A DNA stretch of 64,000 nucleotides from Candidatus Vicinibacter affinis (GTDB taxonomy: Bacteria > Bacteroidota > Bacteroidia > Chitinophagales > Saprospiraceae), in the NCBI GenBank assembly GCA_016714365.1, contig JADJNH010000005.1:2642501-2706500 (forward strand). Reading direction: 5' to 3'. Under the pieces are notes generated by a model. The model was given only the letters and a program-made list of their open reading frames with translations, was not told the DNA's origin and searched no databases. The position numbers and the translations under genes are program-made. This document shows positions 56,339 through 64,000 of the stretch, in pieces (within the stretch, counting starts at the first letter, position 1; each line of letters starts with the position of its first letter).

Positions 56339-59300
56339 ATGAAAATCCGGTTATTCACGATAGTTTTTTTATCAATAACACTCGTGGGGCTTTCCCAAAA
56401 CATAGATTCTTCATTTCAAATTCAACTAATAAATAACCTATTAGATTCCGCCGGCACACTTATAGAAAAAGAAAATCCGAAGGAAGCATTGCAAATTATT
56501 CAAAAAGTCGAACCTTTAATTCTTCCATTACTTGGGCCAAATTCAATGGAATACGCAAGGCTCAGCCAAACCTATGGTCAATACTATGAAAATGATGGTG
56601 ATTTTGCAAAAGCAGAACACCGGTTTAAAGCGTCCATTGAAATTTACAAAGGGTTAAAAGAAAATAATGGATTGCCAATGGCCAAAGCCTTAAACTCGCT
56701 GGCAGGAATTTACATTGACCTTGGTCGTGCGAACGAATCAGAAGAATTGTATCTAATTGCATTGGGTATCAGGGAAAAACTTTTGGGTAAAAATCATCCT
56801 GATTATGCCAGTGTCCTTAACAATATTGGTGGAATTGCCCATTTCAAAGGTGACTATACAAAAGCAATAAAGTTAATCGAACAAGCCAAAAATATTTACA
56901 GATCAAATGCTGGAACAGAAAGCGTTAAATACGCCATGTGTCTGCACAATCTTGGAAATATATACTATGATACCGGAGAGTATGGTCAGGCAGAATCTTT
57001 TTACTCTGAAGCATTACTTATACGCGAAAAACTATTTGGCAGATTAAATCCAACCTGTGCTGCAAGCCTAAATTGTTTAGGCAACCTTTATTCCAGCATG
57101 GGGCTCCCGGAAAAGGCTTTAAATATTTACTTAGAAGCTTTATCAATTTATGAGAAAACAATTGGAGAAAACCATATCAATACAGCGGGACCTTTAAATA
57201 ACATTGCAAACATCTACTGTGAATTAAACCAATTCAAGCAGGCTGAAGCGTATTATATAAGATCACAAAATATTTACTTAAAAACCACTGGACCGGAAAA
57301 TCCTGACTATGCCATGAATCTGGATAACATGGCTAACATGTATGCCAGGATGAAAAACAAAATCAAGGCTGAAAGCCTTTACAAAGAAGGACTAAAAATT
57401 CGGGAAAATATCTTTGGAACAGCTCATCCTGAATACGCAATGAGTCTTAACAATCTTGGAAGTTACTACAGCAATAATAACCAATTGAAAGAAGCGGAAA
57501 ACTTCCTATCTCAAGCAAAAAATGTCTGGGAAAAAATCTTTGGTAAAGAGCACCCTGACTATTTATTAGGCCTGAATAATTTAAATAGGATCTACTGGCT
57601 CACCAATAGGCTTGATAAATTGCACAACAACATGGTGGAATCCATCAATCTTGAACAAAAACTTGTTCTCAGAGCCTCTAAACATTTATCTGAAAATGAA
57701 CTTTCATCTTACATTAAAACTTTCGCTTCTAATCTGGATGGACTTTATTCATTACAGCACATCACAGGTAAATTATGTGGAATGAGTTATGACAACGCCC
57801 TATTCTATAAAGGATATCTCTTAAATGCCGTATCCAATTTTAATAAATTAGCCAAGGAAGATACTGCACATATTGAAAAATTCAATCAACTAAAACTATA
57901 CCATACAAAAATAGCACGGGAACTTTCATTACCTAAAAATGAACGATCCAATGAAACTATTCGAACAATGGAATCCAAAGCCAATATATTGGAGAAAGAG
58001 TTAACTGGCAAGATAAAAGGATTATCCGACTCCAGAAAAAATCCGACCTTTTTGGATATTAGAAACAAACTAAAACAAGGTGAAGCAGCGATAGAATTTA
58101 TTCATTTTAACTACACTCATCCACATCAAACAGATTCCATAATTTATGCCGCCTTAATTATCAAACCTGAACTTGAGGAGCCGATTTATGTAAAACTCTT
58201 TGAAGAAAAGGAATTAAATGCCTTATTGATGAACAATGCAGATCGAAGATCAGAATATGTAAATTCGCTTTATTCTATTCATGTTCGGGGTGCTAATTTG
58301 CGAAATGCAGTTGGTAAAAGTCTTGCTGATCTTCTCTGGTCACCTTTGTCTCCTAATTTAATGGATATAAAAACCATTTATTATTCGACAACCGGAATTT
58401 TACACAGATTAAATTTGGATGCTATTCCCATCAATGAATCAGAAACATTGGCAGATAAATTTGAACTGGTTGCACTAAACAGTACACGCCAGATTGCCTT
58501 ACCCAATACTATTGAAATCAATAACAACAAATCCATAATTTTTGGAGGCATTAATTTTGATAAAAGTTTGACAATGAATAGTCAAAATGACCAATTAACA
58601 AACCGCTCAAATGAAGAAATATTAACACCGACCAACCCTTCCATAAATAAAATAAATAATTGGGAGTTTCTTCCTGGAACTGAAAAAGAAGGAATGGCGA
58701 TAGAGCGCATTATGAAAACAAATGGATATGATTGCATTTTTATGTCAGGAACTGCTTCTACTGAAGAAAAATTTAAGATTCTTGGAAAATTTGGAAATCA
58801 ATCACCGAGGAATATACATTTGGCGACCCATGGCTATTTTTTTAAAGATGACCGAACGATTTCTGCCAACGGCAAAAAGCCCCAAGATAATGCGGCGATT
58901 GAAGGAAACCTAACTGATAGCATACAGCAGGTTGGCGCAAAAGCCACTTCAATAAAAGAACTAATTGAAGCAGAAACAGAAGAACCTGTTTTTAAAACAT
59001 CAGACCACCCTATGCTGAGATCAGGACTTATAATGGCGGGTGGCAATAACGCCTGGAAAGGAGAGCCTACACCTGTCGGAGAGGAGGATGGAGTTCTTAC
59101 CGCATATGAGATTAGCCAAATGAATTTATCAAACACAGAACTGGTTGTTCTTTCAGCTTGTGAAACAGGATTGGGTGACATTGAGGGCAATGAAGGAGTT
59201 TACGGTTTACAAAGAGCTTTTAAAATTGCAGGTGTTAAATACCTCATCATGAGTTTATGGCAAGTCCCTGATAAACAAACCTCCATTCTGATGATTACAT

Positions 59301-59422
59301 TTTATAAAAAGTGGCTTGACGAAAAAATGACTATCCCCGTCGCATTTCATGCAGCGCAGAAGGAATTGCGTGATTTGGGACTAGACCCATATCAATGGGC
59401 TGGATTTGTATTGGTAGAATAG
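56339..59422 (+). CDS. Exported TPR-CHAT protease
   Basis: A 1027-residue protein with a signal peptide (about 1-19). About eight 42-residue TPRs of the kinesin-light-chain type (about 70-460; repeated pattern ALNSLAGIYIDLGR, GKNHPDYASVLNNIG) precede a helical linker and the C-terminal CHAT domain (about 590-1027). CHAT is a caspase-fold protease family; the dyad is H831 (LATHGYF) and C941 (LSACETG), followed by GLQRAFKIAGV and SLWQVPD. The order of domains is opposite to the caspase-TPR array. The stop lies in a direct repeat (see 59403-59538). Confidence 0.93.
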   Translation: MKIRLFTIVFLSITLVGLSQNIDSSFQIQLINNLLDSAGTLIEKENPKEALQIIQKVEPLILPLLGPNSMEYARLSQTYGQYYENDGDFAKAEHRFKASIEIYKGLKENNGLPMAKALNSLAGIYIDLGRANESEELYLIALGIREKLLGKNHPDYASVLNNIGGIAHFKGDYTKAIKLIEQAKNIYRSNAGTESVKYAMCLHNLGNIYYDTGEYGQAESFYSEALLIREKLFGRLNPTCAASLNCLGNLYSSMGLPEKALNIYLEALSIYEKTIGENHINTAGPLNNIANIYCELNQFKQAEAYYIRSQNIYLKTTGPENPDYAMNLDNMANMYARMKNKIKAESLYKEGLKIRENIFGTAHPEYAMSLNNLGSYYSNNNQLKEAENFLSQAKNVWEKIFGKEHPDYLLGLNNLNRIYWLTNRLDKLHNNMVESINLEQKLVLRASKHLSENELSSYIKTFASNLDGLYSLQHITGKLCGMSYDNALFYKGYLLNAVSNFNKLAKEDTAHIEKFNQLKLYHTKIARELSLPKNERSNETIRTMESKANILEKELTGKIKGLSDSRKNPTFLDIRNKLKQGEAAIEFIHFNYTHPHQTDSIIYAALIIKPELEEPIYVKLFEEKELNALLMNNADRRSEYVNSLYSIHVRGANLRNAVGKSLADLLWSPLSPNLMDIKTIYYSTTGILHRLNLDAIPINESETLADKFELVALNSTRQIALPNTIEINNNKSIIFGGINFDKSLTMNSQNDQLTNRSNEEILTPTNPSINKINNWEFLPGTEKEGMAIERIMKTNGYDCIFMSGTASTEEKFKILGKFGNQSPRNIHLATHGYFFKDDRTISANGKKPQDNAAIEGNLTDSIQQVGAKATSIKELIEAETEEPVFKTSDHPMLRSGLIMAGGNNAWKGEPTPVGEEDGVLTAYEISQMNLSNTELVVLSACETGLGDIEGNEGVYGLQRAFKIAGVKYLIMSLWQVPDKQTSILMITFYKKWLDEKMTIPVAFHAAQKELRDLGLDPYQWAGFVLVE

Positions 59423-59538
59423 TAATTATCATGCGCTCTCACATTTGTTCACGCTCTTCTTCTTTGGCGGGATGCCGACGCTGGCGGTCGGCATGCTGAC
59501 AAGCTATTCAGCTTCGTCAGCATTTGTATTAGTTGAAT
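59403..59538 (+). repeat. Direct repeat of the CHAT gene end flanking two GC-rich hairpins
   Basis: TTTGTATTGGTAGAATAG, the last codons of the CHAT gene (59405-59422), recurs as TTTGTATTAGTTGAATAG at 59523-59540. Between them lie hairpin 1, arms ATGCCGAC (59472-59479) and GTCGGCAT (59487-59494), and hairpin 2, arms TGCTGACAAGCT (59494-59505) and AGCTT-C-GTCAGCA (59510-59522). This looks like an insertion with a duplicated border, or a small REP-like element. Confidence 0.6.
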
Positions 59539-59657
59539 AGATACAGTAAAAAAATTACTCAATCTACTGATAACTTATGTTAGGTTATTCCTACTATGAG
59601 ACATGACATCATTGTTGTGCAATCAATTGGTTTAACTTTTTAAATTAATCTTACTTT

Positions 59658-60053
59658 ATGTTACGAATGAATTTAATCCTGATGTGTTTAATCTGTGCAA
59701 CAGGAACCTATGCTCAATTTAAACCTATTGCTGCGTTTCCAAAGAACCAAATTGCACCACAAAACTTAGGCTTTAAAACCACTAAAGTTGTTCTAAAATC
59801 AGCAGAAACACCTAAATCAAATAAATTGATTGTCCCCCTCGATGCCGAAACAACCTCTAATAATGAAATAAACAGTTCCTCAAATACAGAAGGCCAATTC
59901 GTCGAAACACCAAACAATAGTCTCGCAAGTCAATTGTTTAAACAAATTTTGATGGATAATGCAGACAGTATAAACCTTCAAAAGGTTAATACCATTAACC
60001 AACAATTGAAATCTAACGCTCAAGTAAAAAGAAAAGAATTCATTTTTTATTAA
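59658..60053 (+). CDS. Small exported protein of unknown function
   Basis: A 131-residue protein with a signal peptide (about 1-19, ending TYA-QF) and a low-complexity Asn/Ser/Thr-rich mature part (TTSNNEINSSSNTEG). A short amphipathic helix (SLASQLFKQILMDNADSINL) and a basic tail follow. I recognise no family. It lies between the CHAT gene and the second metacaspase gene, in the same direction, and may be a substrate or accessory protein. Confidence 0.6.
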   Translation: MLRMNLILMCLICATGTYAQFKPIAAFPKNQIAPQNLGFKTTKVVLKSAETPKSNKLIVPLDAETTSNNEINSSSNTEGQFVETPNNSLASQLFKQILMDNADSINLQKVNTINQQLKSNAQVKRKEFIFY

Positions 60054-60200
60054 ATATATAATAAAAATGAAGGATATCACTTGCCATAAATAAACCTTAA
60101 CTTTGAACAAATATGCAGTCCTTACTGTATAGCTGTTTGAAGAACCAACGAAATAACTTACTTTTAGATTATCAAAACTAAACTTTTACATGTTGTGGAC

Positions 60201-60208
60201 TATCTTTG
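60201..60208 (+). promoter_or_regulatory. candidate -7 box for the second metacaspase gene
   Basis: TATCTTTG matches TAnnTTTG and lies 46 bases before the ATG at 60255. The upstream -33 region is T-rich but without a clear TTTG. Confidence 0.4.
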
Positions 60209-60254
60209 ATCCCGGAGGCTCTGACAAGGGCGGTGAAAAAATATTAATCCAATA

Positions 60255-62249
60255 ATGACCTTACCTGCTAACCATACAACAATTAGATTTTGTGTTTTTA
60301 TTTTATTGGCAATCTCTGCTATTGTAATCCAAGCACAAACAAAAAAAGCCTTAATCGTCGCCATAGGCACCTACCCTGCTTCTTCAAATATCACCTCGCT
60401 TCATTCCTTGAATGACATACCTCTGATTCAAAGTGCCTTATCAAAACTTGGATTTGAGGAAAAGAACATCCTTATTCTAAAAGATGGAAAAGCAACCAAA
60501 GAAAATATTGTAAAGGCACTTGAGTCACAATTGTACAATAATTTGAAGCAGGGTGATATATGCTATTTTCATTTTTCTGGCCACGGTCAACAAGTACAGG
60601 ATTTCAATGGAGACGAATCGGATGGGTACGATGAAGCATTAGTCCCATATGACGCGCTTATGGAGTACCAAGCTGGGAAATATCAAGGCGAAAAACACCT
60701 TACCGATGATTCGTTAAACAAAATTTATCTTAGAATTTTAGATAAACTTGGACCAGAAGGACATTTTTTAGTAACTATGGACGCTTGCCATTCCGGCACA
60801 TCTACCAGGGGATTCGGTCTGGCAAGAGGAACGGACATCCCAATGGCCCCACCGGAATATAGAGCACGATCGGAAAATAATCCCAAAGATTTTAGCCCAT
60901 CGGATGTCATGGAAAATAAAGAGAATTCTTTGGCTACCATGGTAGCATTTTTTGCTTCTATGGCAAACCAAAAAAATTATGAAATAACCGCAGAAGATGG
61001 CAAGTATTATGGTTCGCTCAGTTATGCTTTTAGTAAAGCAGTGAACAATCTTTCAAAAGATGCTAGCTATTTACAATTATTTGACCGAATCAGACTAACC
61101 ATTGGAAATTCAATCAGCAATCAAACACCTGAAGCTTCCGGAATCCTCACACAAAAAGTCCTGGGTGGAAAATTCCAACCCACGCCAGAGTATTATTTGG
61201 CCAAAGAATTCATCACTGAAAATCAATTGGAAATAGAGGGTGGTTTTCTTAATGGCTTGAATGTGGGCACGGTGATTGGATTCTTCCCACCGGACACTAG
61301 AAATATGAATAGCATAAAACCGCTTGCTACAGGAACCCTAATAGATGCAGGTTCACATACCAGTTTGGTAGAACTAAAAGATGGATTCGATAAGAAACTC
61401 CTTGACCATTCCTGGGGAATTGTAGTGGAAGAAAATTTTGGCAACATTCAAATAAACTTACGTAAGCAAGGCACTTTGAGCAATGAGGTTAATGAAATTT
61501 TTCAAAATTTAGCTAAAATACCTTTCATTAAAATAACGGATGCCGATGCTGATCTTATCCTGGAAGAATCCGGATTAAAAATTTTACTTTCCAATAAATT
61601 CGGACTAGAAATTGATACTTGGAAAAACTCTGCCAACAAACTAAGTTTGTTTGATTCCATCAAAAAAAGTATCACCAAATACGCACAAGCCCAGTATTTA
61701 AGAAAATTGAATCAACAAAACAGAAAAATTGATTTAAGACTGGATTTTATTTTAATGAGCCGAAAAGGAAAAAAAATTCCGCCAAACTACTCATCGGACA
61801 GTTTAAAGAATGAACAGGGAGAAATAACTTTACAAAACGGGGATACCATCAGACTTAAAATAAGCAACTATGGGAAGGAAGAGGCATTTTATACCATCAT
61901 TGATATTCAACCGGACAATAAAATGAACATTCTTTATCCAAAGGCTGAAGAATCTTCTATAAAACTAGCCGCCGGTAAATCGGAAATTATTCCCATTAAC
62001 TTTAGAATCAGCCCACCACTTGGACTTGAGCTATTCAGGGTCATTGCAAGCAGAAATCCAATCAACTTAAGACCCCTTGACCAAAGAAGAGGCATTAATG
62101 ACACGCCAACAAATAAAAAAGATCCCTTCGAACAATTATTTCTGGAGACCTACCAATTGGATAAGATATCCACCCGGGGTGGAACCACTTCCTCCCTCCC
62201 GCCGGGACAACTAAATATATCTTCCACCCAATTCAGGATTATCGATTAA
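60255..62249 (+). CDS. Exported metacaspase-like (C14) protease with DUF4384-like tail, second copy
   Basis: A 664-residue paralogue of the protein at 32060-34084. Signal peptide (about 1-26), caspase domain opening with KKALIVAIGTYP, dyad H110 (FSGHGQQ) and C178 (MDACHSG), and the acidic motif DGYDEALVPYD, so basic P1 residues are likely. The DUF4384-like domain (about 535-620; RLKISNYGKEEAFYTIIDIQ) and the tail with STRGG are also shared with the first copy. Gene order continues into an M48-TPR gene, again a paralogue of a gene in the minus-strand operon. Confidence 0.9.
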   Translation: MTLPANHTTIRFCVFILLAISAIVIQAQTKKALIVAIGTYPASSNITSLHSLNDIPLIQSALSKLGFEEKNILILKDGKATKENIVKALESQLYNNLKQGDICYFHFSGHGQQVQDFNGDESDGYDEALVPYDALMEYQAGKYQGEKHLTDDSLNKIYLRILDKLGPEGHFLVTMDACHSGTSTRGFGLARGTDIPMAPPEYRARSENNPKDFSPSDVMENKENSLATMVAFFASMANQKNYEITAEDGKYYGSLSYAFSKAVNNLSKDASYLQLFDRIRLTIGNSISNQTPEASGILTQKVLGGKFQPTPEYYLAKEFITENQLEIEGGFLNGLNVGTVIGFFPPDTRNMNSIKPLATGTLIDAGSHTSLVELKDGFDKKLLDHSWGIVVEENFGNIQINLRKQGTLSNEVNEIFQNLAKIPFIKITDADADLILEESGLKILLSNKFGLEIDTWKNSANKLSLFDSIKKSITKYAQAQYLRKLNQQNRKIDLRLDFILMSRKGKKIPPNYSSDSLKNEQGEITLQNGDTIRLKISNYGKEEAFYTIIDIQPDNKMNILYPKAEESSIKLAAGKSEIIPINFRISPPLGLELFRVIASRNPINLRPLDQRRGINDTPTNKKDPFEQLFLETYQLDKISTRGGTTSSLPPGQLNISSTQFRIID

Positions 62250-62382
62250 GCCTTATATTTCAATAAACTTAGTTTATTTGTAAATAAATAAGCCACAAAA
62301 CTGATAACCTTAGTCTAAATTACTATATTTATGTGGGTAATTTGCTCTTTACTGGAATAGTTAACGCATTCATTTTAAAGGG

Positions 62383-62390
62383 TACATTTG
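62383..62390 (+). promoter_or_regulatory. candidate -7 box for the second M48-TPR gene
   Basis: TACATTTG matches TAnnTTTG, 60 bases before the ATG at 62451. No -33 element is evident. Confidence 0.35.
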
Positions 62391-62450
62391 CAATACCATA
62401 ATGCATTCTTCAAATAACATTTGAATTTAATTTAATACATATAGATTTTT

Positions 62451-64000
62451 ATGACCATTTCAATATTTCAAAGATCGATTTGCGTAGTTATATTTCTTTT
62501 AAATTTCACACACAGCCAGCTAATTGCACAGGATCCTATCCCAATTTCTACACCTGCCATTGTTAGTGATCCGGAAGCCCCTCCAACTTCAGGAGTAAAC
62601 GACATCGCAGGAACTACAGAAGAAGAGCGCGTCAAGACAATATATGATAAACTGGTAAAAGCAAGAGGTGATTACAGATTCCAAATCCCGGAGGTTTTTT
62701 TACGGAATGAAGTAGCACGAGCTGCATCCATTGATTATGAAAAACTGGAAATCGTCCTGGAGAAAAAAGCTTATGATGCGTGCCTTCCTTATGGGGATGC
62801 TGCAATTGCATTTTTGCTGGGGCATGAACTCACTCATTATTATGAAAAACATGCGTGGCGAAGTGGTTTTGCAGGAAACAATAATGATCTAAAAGCAAGC
62901 CGCAGTCTAAAAGTAGATAACAATGATATGGTATCTAACGAAATCGAGGCAGATTATTTGGGTGGCTTTTTAGCATATTCCGCCGGTTTTGGATTATTTG
63001 ACAAAGGAGGAGAAATCATAAAAAGTGTTTACAAAGATTATAAAATGAAAGATGATATCGATGGATATCCATCTTTGCAAGATCGTGTGGAATTATCCAA
63101 AAGAAGCGCCTCCAAACTAGAATCTTTAATTGATGCCTTCGAAATGGCCAATATGCTTAATGCCACAGGTAAATTTGAAGAAGCCAAATACTATTACAAA
63201 TACATTCTGATGCACTATCAGAGTAGAGAAATATACAATAATGTAGGTGCCGCAAACTTATATGAAGCGCTCAGCTATTTTGATCAAAAAGATTTAAAAT
63301 ATAAATACCCGGTACAACTGGATCTAAAGACTCAGGGCGCAAGGAATGTATCGGTTAAAGAAAAGCGTGAATCTCTTTTGCGTGAAGCCATAAAACATTT
63401 CAATTACGCCATTGGGATGGATGCTGAATATGCACCTGCTTATTTGAACAAAGCGATAGCCCTGACAATACTTGGGGAATTTGATCGTGCACTTTTTTTA
63501 TGTGATAAAGAGGCCTTAGAACTTGCCGGCAAAAAGAAACTCACAAAACTTACCACCGACGCCAAGATCCTTAAGGCCATCATTTTTGCTAAAACCAAAA
63601 AAGAAGCAGACGCAAAAAAAATTTTAACAGACCTGGCAAATAACGGTAAAAGCAAACTGGCAAAAATAAATTTGGATATAATAACTACCGGCATCATACC
63701 TATAGAGGTCTTACCCAACCAAGCCAATGAGATATTTGACACCATCCAGAGCTTTAATTTAAAATCCGTAGCTAAAAGCAGAAGTCCAGATTTTGATACA
63801 GAAAAAGTGCTCCAGATTAACAATTCAAATATCTTTTTTCAATGGACTGAGGATACCTTGAATTTTAAAATTTATTTTAATCGCATCAGTGAACCAAAAA
63901 ATAGAAATTTCATAATGCTGACCAAGCCGGGTAGCGAAGTTAAAAACTCCAAAAAAATTGGGCTGGGAAGTCCTCTCTCTTTAATTACGCAAACCTATGG
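62451..64000 (+). CDS. Exported M48-like metalloprotease with TPR region, second copy (runs off the window)
   Basis: The frame is open from ATG 62451 to the window end, giving about 516 residues. Signal peptide (about 1-27, ending LIA-QD). The zinc motif is H125-E-x-x-H129 (GHELTH), with the third ligand in NEIEADYLGG. A TPR region follows (ANMLNATGKFEEAKYYYKYI; AIKHFNYAIGMDAEYAPAYL). Motif order and local matches (SxRxxLS/S, YNNxG, YPxxLDL) show it is a paralogue of the protein at 27482-29056. It lies about 200 bases after the second metacaspase gene. Confidence 0.85.
   Translation, partial: MTISIFQRSICVVIFLLNFTHSQLIAQDPIPISTPAIVSDPEAPPTSGVNDIAGTTEEERVKTIYDKLVKARGDYRFQIPEVFLRNEVARAASIDYEKLEIVLEKKAYDACLPYGDAAIAFLLGHELTHYYEKHAWRSGFAGNNNDLKASRSLKVDNNDMVSNEIEADYLGGFLAYSAGFGLFDKGGEIIKSVYKDYKMKDDIDGYPSLQDRVELSKRSASKLESLIDAFEMANMLNATGKFEEAKYYYKYILMHYQSREIYNNVGAANLYEALSYFDQKDLKYKYPVQLDLKTQGARNVSVKEKRESLLREAIKHFNYAIGMDAEYAPAYLNKAIALTILGEFDRALFLCDKEALELAGKKKLTKLTTDAKILKAIIFAKTKKEADAKKILTDLANNGKSKLAKINLDIITTGIIPIEVLPNQANEIFDTIQSFNLKSVAKSRSPDFDTEKVLQINNSNIFFQWTEDTLNFKIYFNRISEPKNRNFIMLTKPGSEVKNSKKIGLGSPLSLITQTY

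Overview
The window looks like a chromosome segment from a low-GC member of the Bacteroidota, probably close to the Saprospiraceae. The evidence is as follows. Secreted proteins end in type IX secretion (Por) sorting domains. Candidate promoters carry the TAnnTTTG box typical of the phylum. There is a split pntA1/pntA2/pntB transhydrogenase, YajC next to a DUF1573 lipoprotein, an ECF sigma/anti-sigma pair, and almost no Shine-Dalgarno signal. The species assignment is inference. I saw no rRNA, tRNA, CRISPR array, insertion sequence or phage gene.

Bases 1-25,100 are mostly housekeeping. Minus strand: pntA1-pntA2-pntB (the last cut by the window edge). Plus strand: an Smr-domain protein. Minus strand: a secreted thermolysin-like protease with an overlapping small lipoprotein gene. 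Plus strand: a Cys-rich exported protein, a GH2 beta-mannosidase, urocanate hydratase, a CBS protein, a membrane coiled-coil/HhH protein, a thioredoxin-fold lipoprotein, an SDR, a UbiD-family decarboxylase, an rRNA m5C methyltransferase, an M28 peptidase, folK, a deoxynucleoside kinase and sppA. trxB and aroK follow on the minus strand, then a DUF1573 lipoprotein and yajC on the plus strand.

Bases 25,100-64,000 form an accessory island built round exported clan CD (caspase-fold) peptidases. On the minus strand one apparent operon reads: metacaspase-like protease with a DUF4384-like tail, exported coiled-coil protein, ECF sigma factor, one-pass anti-sigma-like protein with an outer TPR domain, M48-like metalloprotease with TPRs, CHASE2 sensor without an output domain, and a small FecR-like exported protein. 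Divergent from it run two tandem Cys-rich exported paralogues, a caspase-TPR protein whose catalytic His and Cys are both Tyr, and six caspase-TPR paralogues with intact dyads. A DUF4143-type AAA ATPase gene interrupts the array before its last member. After the array come a TPR-CHAT protease, a small exported protein, a second metacaspase/DUF4384 protein and a second M48-TPR protein (cut by the window end). The last two are paralogues of members of the minus-strand operon.

The array shows active recombination: exact shared DNA blocks of 70 and 101 bases between non-adjacent paralogues, a duplicated leader/signal-peptide segment, 102-base tandem TPR units, and sharp GC shifts inside one gene. 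My reading, which is inference, is an envelope-located sensing and proteolysis system. CHASE2/FecR/TPR parts would sense, sigma/anti-sigma would report to transcription, and many diversifying caspase-TPR proteases plus one pseudoprotease would act outside the cytoplasm.
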